The notes: generated from the sequence alone by a model not told the origin. A DNA stretch of 64,000 nucleotides from Corynebacterium pseudodiphtheriticum DSM 44287 (GCF_000688415.1 NZ_JIAH01000008.1:186001-250000), one strand, 5' to 3'; counted from the stretch's first letter, positions 8,772-19,840 are shown. Program-made: numbers and translations.

Positions 8772-10514
8772 CTAGTGCTTGGCGTGCGAAACCTGGCGTG
8801 GGTCTTCGTGTGCTCCGGAGTCGTGAGCGCCAGAGTGCGCTTCGGCACGCATGCGCTCGACCATGTGCGGGTAGTGCAGCTCGAATGCTGGACGCTCCGA
8901 ACGAATGCGAGGCATCGAGACGAAGTTGTGGCGTGGTGGTGGGCACGAGGTTGCCCATTCCAGAGAGTTGCCGTAACCCCATGGGTCATCGACAGTGACG
9001 ATCTCGCCGTAGCGCCAAGACTTGAAGACGTTCCATACCAGTGGGATAACCGAAGCACCCAGAACGAAGGCGAAGACGGTGGAGATCTGGTTGTAGATGG
9101 TGAATCCGTCGGAGTCCAGGTAGTCAGCGTAACGACGTGGCATACCCATGTTGCCGACCCAGTGCTGCACCAAGAATGTGCCGTGGAAGCCGATGAAGGT
9201 CAACCAGAAGTGGATCTTGCCCAGACGCTCGTCCAGCATACGACCAGTCATCTTCGGGAACCAGAAGTACAAACCGGCGAATGCGGAGAACACAACGGTA
9301 CCGAACAAGGTGTAGTGGAAGTGAGCGATCAAGAAGTAAGACTCAGCCAGGTGGAAGTCCAGTGGCGGCGAAGCCAACATGACACCGGTCATACCACCGA
9401 ACAGGAAGGTGGTCAGGAAGCCCATGGCCCAAATCATTGGGGTCTCCCAAGTGATGTGGCCCTTCCACATGGTGCCTACCCAGTTGAAGAACTTCATACC
9501 GGTTGGGATGGCGATCAGGAAGGTCATGAACGAGAAGAACGGCAACAGGATAGCGCCGGTCACGAACATGTGGTGCGCCCACACAGCCATCGACATGCCA
9601 CCGATGGACAGCGTCGCGAAGACCAGGCCGATGTAACCGAAGACCGGCTTGCGGGAGAAGACCGGAACAATCTCGGAGATAACACCGAAGAAAGGCAGAG
9701 CCAGAACGTAAACCTCTGGGTGGCCGAAGAACCAGAACAGGTGCTGCCACAGGATGGCGCCACCGTTGGCTGGCTCGTAGATGTGGCCGCCAAGCTGACG
9801 GTCATACAGAACACCCAATGCACCAGCGGTCAGAACTGGGAAGATCATCAGGGCCAGGATGGCGGCAACCATGATGGTCCAGCAGAAAACTGGCATACGG
9901 AACATGGTCATACCTGGTGCACGCAAAGTCAGCAGGGTGGTCAGCATGTTAATAGCTGAGGCGATGGTACCGACGCCAGTAGCGCCGACACCGACGATCC
10001 AGAAATCAGCACCCAAGCCTGGGGTGTGGATCGAGTCAGCCAACGGCATGTACATGGTCCAACCGAAGTCCGCGGCACCACCTGGGGTCAGGAACCCAGC
10101 CAACATGACGAAGCCACCGATGGTGGTAATCCAGAAACCAAAAGCGTTCAGACGCGGGAAAGCCACATCCGGTGCGCCGATCTGTAGCGGCAGGATGTAG
10201 TTAGCGAAACCCCACACAACCGGGGTAGCGAACAGCAGCAGCATCACGGTGCCGTGCATAGTGAACAGCTGGTTGAACTGCTCGTTGGACAGCATCTGCA
10301 GGCCAGGGGTGAACAATTCGGCACGAATCAACAGTGCCATCAAGCCACCGAGGAAGAAGAAGCTGAAGGACATGATCAAGTACATGATGCCCAGCTGCTT
10401 GTGGTCGGTGGTTGAAAGAATTGTCAACGCCTTAGACCCGGTGCGTTCATGCCCCGTTGGTTGGGGACGAGTTGGCTCGACATAATCATCAAGCCGTGGC
10501 GCCACAGCGGTCAT
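8772..10514 (-). CDS. ctaD: Cytochrome c oxidase subunit I
   Basis: Heme-copper core subunit of the aa3-type terminal oxidase in the plasma membrane; reduces oxygen and pumps protons. The 580 residues contain about twelve membrane helices. Visible metal and heme sites include the [13 protein letters not shown] CuB/Tyr motif and the AHFHYTLFG heme-ligand histidines. The C-terminal tail is cytosolic and rich in His, Glu and Arg. A strong AGGAGG site precedes the ATG at 10514. No other oxidase genes are adjacent; in Corynebacterium ctaD stands apart from the ctaCFE-qcrCAB cluster (family knowledge). Confidence 0.97.
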   Translation of the reverse strand: MTAVAPRLDDYVEPTRPQPTGHERTGSKALTILSTTDHKQLGIMYLIMSFSFFFLGGLMALLIRAELFTPGLQMLSNEQFNQLFTMHGTVMLLLFATPVVWGFANYILPLQIGAPDVAFPRLNAFGFWITTIGGFVMLAGFLTPGGAADFGWTMYMPLADSIHTPGLGADFWIVGVGATGVGTIASAINMLTTLLTLRAPGMTMFRMPVFCWTIMVAAILALMIFPVLTAGALGVLYDRQLGGHIYEPANGGAILWQHLFWFFGHPEVYVLALPFFGVISEIVPVFSRKPVFGYIGLVFATLSIGGMSMAVWAHHMFVTGAILLPFFSFMTFLIAIPTGMKFFNWVGTMWKGHITWETPMIWAMGFLTTFLFGGMTGVMLASPPLDFHLAESYFLIAHFHYTLFGTVVFSAFAGLYFWFPKMTGRMLDERLGKIHFWLTFIGFHGTFLVQHWVGNMGMPRRYADYLDSDGFTIYNQISTVFAFVLGASVIPLVWNVFKSWRYGEIVTVDDPWGYGNSLEWATSCPPPRHNFVSMPRIRSERPAFELHYPHMVERMRAEAHSGAHDSGAHEDPRQVSHAKH

Positions 10515-10928
10515 AATTCCTCCTAATTACGAAAGCACTCGCCGACCACCAGCACAGCTAATCGGCGCGCACTGGAGGTACAGAAAATGCCAATTAATTA
10601 CGAGTATTTATATTAGGTCACTGCGAGGTTTTTAGGTAACCACTGAACGTTTTTGTTTTCTCATTTCCCACCTGCGCCCGGCCCAGCATTAGTTAGGCTT
10701 AGCCAGGCTCTTTTCGACGGCCACTACCCCACTGGCATGGTGGCACGAGCCTTAGACGGCTTAAGTGCAGGAACACGAAAAACCCCACCAGTAACACGGC
10801 GGGGCGCACATAATCTGGAGCACATACTCCGTGAGCCACCCCACTGTAACTGTTGAGGTTTCTGTGAAAAGTTCAACGCCGGAAGGGGGCTGCTATTCCC
10901 CCGGTTGGTGTCATACTTTCGACGGGGT
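10515..10928. other. Intergenic region between ctaD and nrdF
   Basis: 414 bases with no convincing gene. The left part is the ctaD promoter and leader; an AT-rich stretch around 10590-10620 contains TAATAT, a candidate minus-strand -10. The right part holds two candidate terminator hairpins after nrdF (described separately). Confidence 0.5.
10776..10808 (-). terminator. Candidate terminator downstream of nrdF
   Basis: CCCCACC and GGCGGGG arms pair with one mismatch, and on the minus strand the stem is followed by five Ts. A second short hairpin (GGGGG/CCCCC) lies at about 10886-10904, closer to the nrdF stop. Either could end nrdF. Confidence 0.45.
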
Positions 10929-11939
<1,011 letters not shown>

Positions 11940-12107
11940 TCACTTAAAATTAGGCGTGTATCCCGCCTTTTAACTATCCAATCTAGCCTATTTTGCGCAC
12001 TCATTTCGGCCTGGATTCGAGCAGTTCTGCACCTAACAAGTGCCGCTCATAACTAAGCTGGATACGGCGTTGCTAATCGACGACTCGTGACGAAAGGAAC
12101 ACCACCC

Positions 12108-12848
12108 GTGACCCCGCCGCACCACCCCCACGGCGCAACTGCCACTGCCCCACTGCTGGGGTCTGTCTTCGATGAACTTGGCCGCGAAATCGTCTCGGGT
12201 GAACACCCAGCAGGTACACAATTTACGCTGCATGCAATCTCCGAGCGTTTTGGAATTTCTCGTACCGTAGCCCGCGAGACCATGCGCGCACTGGAGCACG
12301 TGGGCTTAGTAGCCGCAGGCCGGCGGGTTGGCATCACAGTCTTAGAGCAACGACATTGGGCTTTGTTCGATCCGGCTGTCATCAGCTGGCGCTTAGCAGC
12401 TCCCACTCAGCGCAGTGCACAGCTGGCTTCCCTCAATGAATTACGGATGGCGGTCGAACCGGTTGCTGCACGGCAAGCCGCGGACAATGCCAGCCCGCAA
12501 CAACGTGCCGAAATCCTGGAATTGGCTAGCACCTTGGTGCACTTAGCAAAAATGCCCGCCGAAGCGGGCAGGCAGGAGGACGACGCAGCAGACTTCCTAG
12601 CAACAGATTTACGTTTCCACTCACTGCTCCTGGAAGCTTCTGGTAACGAGATGTTCGCGGCACTCGTACCGGTATTTTTTGCCATCCACAGTGGCAAAAC
12701 CGTCTTCGGTGTAGGTGCAGATAAGCCAGTGGCCAACACCCTGGATCTACACCAGGAGTTGGCCCAGTACGTTAGCGACGGCGACGGCATTCACGCAGAG
12801 CGCACCTCGCACGCTTTACTGCACGAAGTGGCGCGCTCATTGGAGTAA
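12108..12848 (+). CDS. GntR-family (FadR/FCD) transcriptional regulator, GntR1-like
   Basis: A DNA-binding regulator with an N-terminal winged helix (LGREIVSGEHPAGTQ and ISRTVARETMRALEHVGLV) and a C-terminal all-helical FCD ligand domain (LRMAVEPVAARQAA ... DLRFHSLLLEASGNEM). The position between nrdF and nrdE matches gntR1 of C. glutamicum, which represses gluconate genes and activates glucose uptake; ligand and targets here are inference, and no gluconate genes are in the window. GTG at 12108 is preferred because AAAGGA lies upstream; an in-frame GTG at 12087 would add seven residues. It is convergent with nrdE. Confidence 0.88.
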   Translation: MTPPHHPHGATATAPLLGSVFDELGREIVSGEHPAGTQFTLHAISERFGISRTVARETMRALEHVGLVAAGRRVGITVLEQRHWALFDPAVISWRLAAPTQRSAQLASLNELRMAVEPVAARQAADNASPQQRAEILELASTLVHLAKMPAEAGRQEDDAADFLATDLRFHSLLLEASGNEMFAALVPVFFAIHSGKTVFGVGADKPVANTLDLHQELAQYVSDGDGIHAERTSHALLHEVARSLE

Positions 12849-12850
12849 CC

Positions 12851-12893
12851 GCCCCGACGGGTTCAAACTTTAGTGGTTTCCCCGGCGGGTTTT
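12851..12893. terminator. Candidate terminator between gntR-like gene and nrdE
   Basis: An imperfect GC-rich inverted repeat (CCGCCCCGACGG ... CCCCGGCGGG) followed by five Ts on the plus strand lies in the 52-base convergent gap. It could end the regulator gene and perhaps nrdE. Confidence 0.45.
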
Positions 12894-12900
12894 TAGCGGC

Positions 12901-15063
12901 TTACAGCATGCAAGAAACGCAGCCTTCTACCTCTGTACCCTCCAACGCTTGCTGGCGCAGGCGGATGTAGTACAGGGTCTTAATACCCTTACGCCAAGCA
13001 TAAATCTGGGCTTTGTTGATATCGCGAGTGGTCGCAGTATCCGGGAAGAACAATGTTAAAGACAAGCCCTGGTCTACGTACTTCGTGGCTACCGCATAAG
13101 TATCAATGATCGCCTCGTAGCCGATCTCGTAGGCATCCTGGAAATACTGCAGGTTGTCATTGTCCATGTGCGGCGCCGGGTAGTAGACACGGCCGACTTT
13201 GCCTTCTTTGCGGATCTCGATCTTCGACGCAATCGGGTGGATCGACGAGGTCGAATTGTTGATATACGAGATGGAGCCTGTCGGCGGCACGGCCTGCAAA
13301 TTACGGTTGTACAAGCCGTGCTTGGCGACGTCTTGTTTCAACTGTTCCCAGTCTTCTGCACTCGGCGTGGTGATCGAAGAATTTGCGAAGAGCTCTTTGA
13401 CTTTCTCAGTCTGTGGAGCAAATTCGGCTGGGTCGTAGCTGTCGAAGAAGACTCCGCTGGCGTAATCCGATTGTGGGAATTCCGCAAAGTGCTCGCCGCG
13501 CTCGCGGGCCAGTTTGTTGGAGGCCTTCAAGCTGGCATACATCACGGATGCGAAGTATGCGTTGGTGAAATCCAGGGCTTCTTCCGAGCCGTAGTAGATG
13601 TGCTCGCGGCCTAAGTAGCCGTGCAGGTTCATCTGCCCCAGGCCAATTGCATGCGAGGTGTTATTGCCCTCACGCACTGATGGCACCGAGTTGATCGTGG
13701 TCTTGTCCGAAACAGCGGTCAACGCGCGGATAGCCATCTCAATGGTCTTTTCGAAATCCTGCGAGTCCATGGCCTTGGCAATGTTCAAAGAACCCAGGTT
13801 GCAGGAGATATCGTGGCCGACGGTGTCATAGCTCAGGTCGTCGTTCAGTACCGATGGACTGTTGACCTGCAAGATCTCTGAGCAGAGATTGGACATGTTG
13901 ATCCGTCCGGTTTTGACCGGGTTCGCACGGTTCACCGTGTCTTCGAACATGATGTACGGGTAGCCGGACTCGAATTGCAGTTCGGCGATGGTCTGGAACA
14001 AGTGCCGCGCATTGATCTTGGACTTGCGGATGCGCGGGTCCTCCACCATGTCCTCGTAGTTGTCGGTAATCGAGATATCGGCGAATGGCTTCCCGTAGAC
14101 GCGCTCGACGTCATAAGGCGAGAACAAATACATGTCTTCGTTGCGCTTGGCTAGCTCGAAAGTAATATCTGGAACGACCACGCCGACGGACAAGGTCTTG
14201 ATGCGGATTTTCTCATCTGCGTTTTCGCGCTTGGTGTCCAAAAACGACAGGATATCTGGGTGGTGTGCGTTCAAGTACACCGCACCTGCGCCCTGTCGCG
14301 CACCCAGCTGGTTGGCGTAGGAGAAGGCATCTTCCAGAAGTTTCATTACTGGAATCACGCCGGAAGACTGGTTTTCGATGTGCTTGATTGGCGCACCGGA
14401 TTCACGCACATTGGATAGCAGCAGGGCCACGCCACCGCCGCGCTTAGACAACTGCAAGGCAGAGTTGATGGAACGGCCAATCGATTCCATGTTGTCTTCG
14501 ATACGCAGCAAGAAGCAGGAAACCAACTCGCCGCGCTGGGCCTTACCAGCGTTCAGGAACGTCGGGGTAGCTGGCTGGAAGCGCCCAGACATGATCTCAT
14601 CCACCATGGCCTTGGCGATCTCTTCGTTGCCGTCGGCAAGGAATAATGCGGTCATGGATACGCGGTCTTCGAAACGCTCTAGGTATCGACGGCCGTCGAA
14701 AGTCTTCAGCGTGTAGCTGGTGTAGTACTTGTAGGCGCCCAGGAAGCTCTGGAAGCGGAATTTGTAGGCATAAGCTTGCTTGAACAATGACTTGATGAAT
14801 TCGAAGTCATATTGTTCGATCACGGACGGGTCGTAGTAAGAATTTTCGATCAGATAATCAATTTTTTCTTCCAGGTCATGGAAGAACACAGTGTTCTGGT
14901 TGACGTGCTGGATGAAGTATTGATTCGCGGCTTCGCGGTCTTTGTCGAACTGAATCTGACCATTTTCGTCGTAAAGATTCAGCAACGCGTTCAACGCGTG
15001 ATAATCCAGCTGGTGATCGGTACTGACGGGTTCGGCGACAGTTTTGCCGACGTGATTGGTCAC
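12901..15063 (-). CDS. nrdE: Class Ib ribonucleoside-diphosphate reductase, alpha subunit
   Basis: Catalytic subunit that reduces NDPs to dNDPs. The protein shows the ten-stranded barrel landmarks [17 protein letters not shown] and the C-terminal radical-transfer and redox region ending in GCVSCML, whose cysteine pair exchanges electrons with NrdH. I prefer the GTG start at 15063 (720 residues, beginning [12 protein letters not shown]), because GGAAGG sits eight bases upstream; an in-frame ATG at 15090 would add nine residues. It is the last gene of nrdH-nrdI-nrdE. The gap to nrdI carries a short tandem repeat. Confidence 0.95.
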   Translation of the reverse strand: MTNHVGKTVAEPVSTDHQLDYHALNALLNLYDENGQIQFDKDREAANQYFIQHVNQNTVFFHDLEEKIDYLIENSYYDPSVIEQYDFEFIKSLFKQAYAYKFRFQSFLGAYKYYTSYTLKTFDGRRYLERFEDRVSMTALFLADGNEEIAKAMVDEIMSGRFQPATPTFLNAGKAQRGELVSCFLLRIEDNMESIGRSINSALQLSKRGGGVALLLSNVRESGAPIKHIENQSSGVIPVMKLLEDAFSYANQLGARQGAGAVYLNAHHPDILSFLDTKRENADEKIRIKTLSVGVVVPDITFELAKRNEDMYLFSPYDVERVYGKPFADISITDNYEDMVEDPRIRKSKINARHLFQTIAELQFESGYPYIMFEDTVNRANPVKTGRINMSNLCSEILQVNSPSVLNDDLSYDTVGHDISCNLGSLNIAKAMDSQDFEKTIEMAIRALTAVSDKTTINSVPSVREGNNTSHAIGLGQMNLHGYLGREHIYYGSEEALDFTNAYFASVMYASLKASNKLARERGEHFAEFPQSDYASGVFFDSYDPAEFAPQTEKVKELFANSSITTPSAEDWEQLKQDVAKHGLYNRNLQAVPPTGSISYINNSTSSIHPIASKIEIRKEGKVGRVYYPAPHMDNDNLQYFQDAYEIGYEAIIDTYAVATKYVDQGLSLTLFFPDTATTRDINKAQIYAWRKGIKTLYYIRLRQQALEGTEVEGCVSCML

Positions 15064-15090
15064 GGATGCAACCTTCCTGCTTTGAGACAT

Positions 15091-15145
15091 TGTGAATTAA
15101 AAGGTGGTGAATTGAGGGGTTGTGAATTGAGGGGTTGTGGAATGA
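15091..15145. repeat. 16-base tandem repeat between nrdI and nrdE
   Basis: GTGAATTGAGGGGTT repeats with a period of 16 bases, two near-identical units plus degenerate copies at each side (GTGAATTAAAAGGTG and GTGGAATGAG). It lies just upstream of nrdE. Confidence 0.75.
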
Positions 15146-15155
15146 GATTCTGGAA

Positions 15156-15596
15156 TTAGGATGCGAGATCTTCTACTAGGCCGAGCCGTTGTGCGTTATT
15201 GTCCAGACCTTGCCGGACTAGCTCCACGTCTTCGGCGGTTCCCATGAGCTCGAAGCGGTAGACATACGGCACGTTACATTTAGCGGCGATGAGGTCGCCT
15301 GCTTTGCCGTAGTCGGCACCGAAATTGCTGTTTCCACCAGAAATGACAGCCCGTAAGTGTTTTCGATTATCGGGGTCATTCAGAAATTTAATAACTTGGG
15401 GCGGAACTGGTTTAGCGGTTGCTCGAGTCAACGAAACCCCTCCCCCATAGGTCGGACACACCAGCACGAATGGTTCATCAACACTCAGGTGGCCTTCCTG
15501 TGCTGGACGCAGCGGAATGCGTTTGGAGCGATAACCTAGCTTGTCGACGAATCGCTTAGTGTTTTCCGTGGTGGAAGAAAAATACACGACCAACAT
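15156..15596 (-). CDS. nrdI: NrdI flavodoxin-like maturation protein
   Basis: A flavodoxin-like protein that supplies the oxidant needed to assemble the Mn(III)2-tyrosyl radical in NrdF. The FMN phosphate loop is near the N-terminus ([15 protein letters not shown]), followed by the PTYGGG and [16 protein letters not shown] blocks typical of NrdI. ATG at 15596 gives 146 residues and has an AGGAG element about 12 bases upstream; an in-frame GTG at 15620 is the longer alternative. It is the second gene of nrdHIE. Confidence 0.94.
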   Translation of the reverse strand: MLVVYFSSTTENTKRFVDKLGYRSKRIPLRPAQEGHLSVDEPFVLVCPTYGGGVSLTRATAKPVPPQVIKFLNDPDNRKHLRAVISGGNSNFGADYGKAGDLIAAKCNVPYVYRFELMGTAEDVELVRQGLDNNAQRLGLVEDLAS

Positions 15597-15741
15597 CGTG
15601 GGCCACACTCCTGTCTGCACACGGCAAAAGAAATGACTTGGGTTGACTACCTGAAGGTGACTGCTGGGCTCATTGTTAGGAATGGCCGCTGTCTATGGGA
15701 GAGGGGGGAAATATGCAGTTATAACGATGTTCTGTCAGCGA

Positions 15742-15987
15742 TTAGGCCGAGGCAGTAGCCATGGTCTCCGCCAATGCGCTCAGGCGCTCTGGACGGAACC
15801 CGGACCAGTGCTGCCCCTCTGCTACTACGACAGGCGCTTGGAGGTATCCCAGGGCCATGACGTAATCGCGTGCTTCATCGTCCATGGAGATATCGATAAC
15901 GTCGTAGTCCAGATCAAGTGCGTCTAGCTTCTTTTTAGTCATGGTGCACTGCATGCAAGCTGGCTTGGAGTAAACGGTGATTGCCAT
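15742..15987 (-). CDS. nrdH: NrdH glutaredoxin-like electron donor
   Basis: An 81-residue redoxin that reduces class Ib ribonucleotide reductase and is itself reduced by thioredoxin reductase. The active site is C-M-Q-C at residues 11-14, and the C-terminal WSGFRPERL matches the WSGFRP signature of NrdH. The ATG at 15987 has an AAGGAAG site. It is the first gene of nrdH-nrdI-nrdE, and about 90 bases of leader separate it from the NrdR-controlled promoter. Confidence 0.96.
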   Translation of the reverse strand: MAITVYSKPACMQCTMTKKKLDALDLDYDVIDISMDDEARDYVMALGYLQAPVVVAEGQHWSGFRPERLSALAETMATASA

Positions 15988-16083
15988 GGGGAGACTTCCT
16001 TGTCAGTACGCATCGGGCGGGTTTTTCGAGTGTTCCTCGATGAAGTTGTGTGGCAAGCCCATCGGCTCGCTTCGACTTCATCG

Positions 16084-16130
16084 ACACTATACGTTGTGCC
16101 AATATGTCGCAATTACACTACATATAGTAG
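16084..16130 (-). promoter_or_regulatory. nrdH promoter with two NrdR boxes
   Basis: Two 16-base NrdR-box-like elements lie at 16084-16099 (ACACTATACGTTGTGC) and 16115-16130 (ACACTACATATAGTAG). Their spacing is 31 bases start to start, which is three helical turns and is the known arrangement for NrdR tetramer binding. The first box covers a minus-strand -10 hexamer TATAGT (16086-16091), with TTGCGA upstream as a possible -35. Repression of nrdHIE by NrdR with ATP/dATP is the inference; nrdR is not in the window. Confidence 0.8.
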
Positions 16131-16378
16131 TTACATCTGTGGAATCCCCTGCTGGAGGTATTCACAGCCCCCACATCTAGCTCGCGGGCGAGTGATTACT
16201 TTCCCAGCCAAGAACACCTTTTCCAGCCCCCGTCAGCATTTCCGCAGGACGACTCACCACACCGTTATCAAATCGTTATACACGGATGTAATTTCACAGG
16301 CTGTGATTAGGCTGTGTACAAAATGTGGAAACTCAGCACAGGACGAAAACAGAAATCAGAGCAGGGTGAAAACATAGC
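16131..16378. other. Intergenic region upstream of the nrdH promoter
   Basis: About 250 bases between the NrdR boxes and the rpmJ terminator. I see no gene, repeat or convincing signal here apart from a short CACAG/CTGTG repeat near 16300. Confidence 0.4.
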
Positions 16379-16382
16379 AAAA

Positions 16383-16416
16383 CCGCCGCCCCACTCAGTT
16401 AAGAGTGAGACGGCGG
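16383..16416 (-). terminator. Rho-independent terminator of rpmJ
   Basis: CCGCCG..CCACTC pairs with GAGTG.G..CGGCGG around a six-base loop. On the minus strand the stem is followed by TTTT, about 35 bases after the rpmJ stop. Confidence 0.85.
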
Positions 16417-16449
16417 CATGATACAAGCTTCGGAAGAAACCCAGGTGAA

Positions 16450-16572
16450 TTAGCCCTGACGTGCCTTGAAGCGTGGATCTTTCTTGTTGATCACGAAGGT
16501 TTTACCGTGACGGCGGATGACCTGGGCGCCCGGTTTCTTCTTCAGCGACCGAAGCGACTTGCGGACCTTCAT
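16450..16572 (-). CDS. rpmJ: 50S ribosomal protein L36, cysteine-free (C-) form
   Basis: A 40-residue basic protein starting [15 protein letters not shown] and ending [11 protein letters not shown]. It matches the YkgO-type L36, which lacks the zinc-binding Cys/His set of standard L36. An AAAGGAG site lies just upstream of the ATG at 16572. The position between nrdH and a nadE neighbourhood is conserved in Corynebacterium (family knowledge). C- ribosomal proteins often replace zinc-binding copies when zinc is low; whether a C+ copy exists elsewhere in this genome cannot be seen. Confidence 0.95.
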   Translation of the reverse strand: MKVRKSLRSLKKKPGAQVIRRHGKTFVINKKDPRFKARQG

Positions 16573-16756
16573 CGGGCGCTCCTTTCTGTACGCAGCTACT
16601 ACACAGCGTGTAGACAATAATTATCAGCGACCGCCCAAAACGGCGATCATAACACAAGCTGACAGTCTACCTATCTCACACCAGTTTTCTCAAATCCCAG
16701 TGTTTTCGTGCACTCTCGCCCTGACAGGATAGCTCGTCAACACTCGCTAATGCGCT

Positions 16757-18178
16757 TTACTTAGCCCAGCGTTTTTCCATAACCTCGCCGACTTCCTCCA
16801 AGCTGCGCCCCATCGTCTCCGGGATAAACACCCGGACAAAGCCCAGAGCAACCACACCCAGCATGGAGAAGGCCACGAAGGTGCCGGAACCGCTCAGAAT
16901 CTCTGTGACTGGCAAGAAAAATTGTGCGACAGCCCAGTTCGCCACCCACAGCGCAAGACCGGCGATGCCCATACCCAGACCACGAGCCTGCACTGGCACA
17001 ATCTCCGAGATCAACAGCCAGGTAGTTGGGGAAACCGCAGCCTGTTGGAAAGCGATAAACACAGCCATCAGACCTAGCGAAACCATCGCCCAGGTGAAGC
17101 TTCCGTCGGCAAGACTATAGGTCAGAGCCAGCACCAACAGGGAGATAATATTTCCGGTCAGCCCCCACGTCAGCAAGCGTTTCCGGCCGACGACATCGAT
17201 GATCTTCAGGCCTACCCAACAAGCAATAACGGAAACCACACCAATGACGATCGAGGTATACACCGCATTGGTGGTCGAGATACCGACCTCACTCATCATC
17301 GTCGGCGCGAAATAAATCACGGCGTTTACGCCCGTGATCTGCTGCGTCACGCCGATCAGCATGGCAATCAGAATGGTCACCCGGATCCAGCGCATCTTTT
17401 TCAGCGCCTGGAATTCCTCTGAGGTTTTCGCACCACCGGAAGCAGCGGTACCGGCGTCGTCAAGCTGTTCTGCCTCAACGACGATCGACAGCTCTTCCAA
17501 CGACATCCCGGCGCGAGCAGCAACCTCGCGGGCCTGATCGGTGCGGCCTTTGCGTGCCAACCAGACCGGGGTATCGGACAAGAAAATCATGCCAGCGGTG
17601 AGCATGGCACCCGGAATCGCGGCCATTCCCAGCATCAGGTGCCAGTTGCCAGTCGGTGCCAACAAGGAGTTGACCAGGTACGCCAGCAGCTGGCCGACGA
17701 CGATCATCAGCGTGTTCAGGGAGACCATGCGACCCCGTACCGCGGCTGGGACCTTCTCCGCGATATACATCGGAACCACGATCGAGACCGCACCGACGGC
17801 CACGCCCAAAAAGGTGCGCGCGGTGGCCAGTTCTGCGACGGATCCAGCCAACGCACACCAAATGGAACCAGCACAGAAGATCACACCGTTAACCAGCAGG
17901 GTCATGCGCCTGCCCCACCAATCCGCCACGCGGCCACCCAGCAACGCACCGATGGCGGCGCCAACCAGCAGCATGGCGGTAACGCGCCCTTCCTCGGCAG
18001 CGCTCATGCCAAATTCGGGGCTGATATATAACAGTGCGCCGGACATCACTCCGGTGTCGTATCCGAAAAGCAGGCCACCGATGGCGGCGAAAGCGGCGAC
18101 CATTTTCACGTAACGACGGGTTTCGGTCGTTTCGGCACGGGAGGTATCGCGCGCACCAGTCTGATTATTCTCGGTCAT
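16757..18178 (-). CDS. MFS sugar transporter (sugar porter family)
   Basis: A major-facilitator protein of about 473 residues with twelve predicted membrane helices. The sugar-porter signatures are GYDTGVMSGALLYI in helix 1, RVADWWGRR in loop 2-3, a PVWLARKGR element before the central loop, and PETMGRSLEEV at the C-terminus. It probably imports a hexose, pentose or polyol with protons; the substrate cannot be named. ATG at 18178 (MTENNQTG) is preferred over the in-frame GTG at 18190. It is divergent from nadE across about 40 bases. Confidence 0.9.
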   Translation of the reverse strand: MTENNQTGARDTSRAETTETRRYVKMVAAFAAIGGLLFGYDTGVMSGALLYISPEFGMSAAEEGRVTAMLLVGAAIGALLGGRVADWWGRRMTLLVNGVIFCAGSIWCALAGSVAELATARTFLGVAVGAVSIVVPMYIAEKVPAAVRGRMVSLNTLMIVVGQLLAYLVNSLLAPTGNWHLMLGMAAIPGAMLTAGMIFLSDTPVWLARKGRTDQAREVAARAGMSLEELSIVVEAEQLDDAGTAASGGAKTSEEFQALKKMRWIRVTILIAMLIGVTQQITGVNAVIYFAPTMMSEVGISTTNAVYTSIVIGVVSVIACWVGLKIIDVVGRKRLLTWGLTGNIISLLVLALTYSLADGSFTWAMVSLGLMAVFIAFQQAAVSPTTWLLISEIVPVQARGLGMGIAGLALWVANWAVAQFFLPVTEILSGSGTFVAFSMLGVVALGFVRVFIPETMGRSLEEVGEVMEKRWAK

Positions 18179-18219
18179 TTTCACAAACACTCATTGTGTC
18201 AGGCGACTAGGCTAAAACC

Positions 18220-19074
18220 ATGCCGAAAAACCCCAGCATGAAGCAGCAATCGATCATAAAAGCCCTGGGTGTTAAGCCCTTAATCGATCCAGAAGAAGAA
18301 GTTGCCCGGCGCGTAAATTTCCTGGCGGAATACCTGAAAACCACCGGTGCACGAGGTTTTGCCCTCGGTATCTCCGGCGGCCAGGATTCCACCCTGGCAG
18401 GCCGTTTAGCACAGCTAGCAGTAGAAAAACTGCGCACAGAAGGCCGCAGCACAAAAGGCCACCAGGTGGAGTTTTGGGCACTGCGCCTGCCGCACGGCCA
18501 GCAGCACGACGACGCCGATGCGCAGATGGCCCTGGAGTTTATTCGCCCCGACCACCGCGCCAGCATCGATATCGCTCCCGCCACCGTCGCGATGGATCAG
18601 GCTGCTGCCGCTGCCGTCGGCGAGACTAGCCTGAGCGATTTCAACCGCGGCAATGTCAAAGCCCGCCAGCGCATGATTGCGCAATACGCAGTCGCAGGTG
18701 CACGCGGCCTGTTGGTTATCGGTACTGATCACGCCGCGGAAAACATCACCGGTTTCTTCACTAAATTTGGCGACGGTGCTGCAGACGTCTTACCACTGGC
18801 TGGGTTAAATAAACGACAGGGTGCAGCACTCTTGCGCCACCTCAAGGCCCCAGATGCTACTTGGCAGAAGGTCCCCACCGCTGATTTAGAAGACGACCGC
18901 CCGGGGCTTGCCGACGAAGAAGCCCTCGGACTGCAGTACTCAGAGATTGACGATTACTTGGAGGGTCGAGAAGTCAGCGAAGAGACGTCCACGCGCATCG
19001 AGCGATTGTGGGATGCCGGCCAGCACAAGCGCCACTTACCGGCCACGCTTGCCGACGACTGGTGGCGCAGCTAG
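18220..19074 (+). CDS. nadE: Ammonia-dependent NAD synthetase
   Basis: Adenylates and amidates deamido-NAD to NAD in the cytoplasm. The 284-residue size and lack of a glutaminase domain mark the ammonia-dependent type. The ATP-pyrophosphatase P-loop is SGGQDS at residues 52-57; [21 protein letters not shown] and the [17 protein letters not shown] segment are characteristic NadE blocks. The ATG at 18220 follows a short leader; ATG at 18238 is a possible alternative. The 3' end carries two copies of the dispersed GCTTGCCGACG word. Confidence 0.95.
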   Translation: MPKNPSMKQQSIIKALGVKPLIDPEEEVARRVNFLAEYLKTTGARGFALGISGGQDSTLAGRLAQLAVEKLRTEGRSTKGHQVEFWALRLPHGQQHDDADAQMALEFIRPDHRASIDIAPATVAMDQAAAAAVGETSLSDFNRGNVKARQRMIAQYAVAGARGLLVIGTDHAAENITGFFTKFGDGAADVLPLAGLNKRQGAALLRHLKAPDATWQKVPTADLEDDRPGLADEEALGLQYSEIDDYLEGREVSEETSTRIERLWDAGQHKRHLPATLADDWWRS

Positions 19075-19081
19075 ACCAGAA

Positions 19082-19840
19082 TTAACCCAGCAGCTGCGCG
19101 GTCACCTGAGCTGCGCGTTGTAGTGGCCCCGCATACGCCGACCCATGCGTCAGCGAATGTACCGCCAGTGGGTGCAACTGATGCATCGGGATGAACTCGC
19201 GCCAATTTTTCGGCAGCGGCGAAACCTCGTGATAACCGGCGACAATCTCGTCGAAATGCGGGACGCCAAATAGATCCAGCATGGCCAGGTCGGTCTGCGG
19301 ATGCCCGCCGTGTGCCGCGGGATCAATGAACGCAGGCCCGTCGCTACCGAACAGCAGATTGCCCGTCCACAAATCACCGTGAATGCGGGCGGGCTTCACC
19401 GACCACTCCGCAGCGCGGATCGCCTGGCAAGCGCGTAGTACGTCGGCAAGCTCGTCGTCGGCAAGCGTGCCTGCCTGGGCTGCGGCGCGGGCGAATGGCT
19501 CGACACGCTGGCGAGTATAAAACTCTCCCCAATCGTCTGTAGGGATGCAGTCCTGTTGCTGGGTACCGATATAGTTCGGACCCTGCCAACCAGCCGGGGG
19601 TGCGCCAAAAGCAGGCGCTCCGGCGGCGTGGATGCGGGCTAATTCGGCACCAGCTCGGCGCGCGGTCTTAGCAGTCGGGGCCACCGATTCGATGTATGCC
19701 GTCTGCAGCTCATTGCGCTGCGTGTCCACGGCAACGACGCGGGGCACGCATTCGCTGGCTTCACCCAGCCACTGCAACCCTGCAGCTTCAGCCTCGGCAG
19801 CACGGTGTTCGTTCGGGCGTTTGGTGAAACTCTGCGTCAT
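19082..19840 (-). CDS. Fructosamine kinase family protein
   Basis: Belongs to the fructosamine-3-kinase / aminoglycoside-phosphotransferase-like fold, which phosphorylates ketoamines formed by protein glycation so that they fall off. The 252-residue protein has the catalytic loop IHGDLWTGNLLF and the DFG-equivalent FIDPAAHGGH. The true substrate in bacteria is often a ribulosamine or erythrulosamine (family knowledge). It is convergent with nadE with only seven bases between the stops. Confidence 0.88.
   Translation of the reverse strand: MTQSFTKRPNEHRAAEAEAAGLQWLGEASECVPRVVAVDTQRNELQTAYIESVAPTAKTARRAGAELARIHAAGAPAFGAPPAGWQGPNYIGTQQQDCIPTDDWGEFYTRQRVEPFARAAAQAGTLADDELADVLRACQAIRAAEWSVKPARIHGDLWTGNLLFGSDGPAFIDPAAHGGHPQTDLAMLDLFGVPHFDEIVAGYHEVSPLPKNWREFIPMHQLHPLAVHSLTHGSAYAGPLQRAAQVTAQLLG

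Noticed and set aside
8775-9959. Long open frame of 394 codons on the plus strand opposite ctaD
   Set aside because: It is fully antisense to ctaD, whose family match is certain; its product is a low-quality mix of Val, Asp, Glu and His with no known motif. Long antisense frames are common opposite GC-rich conserved genes.
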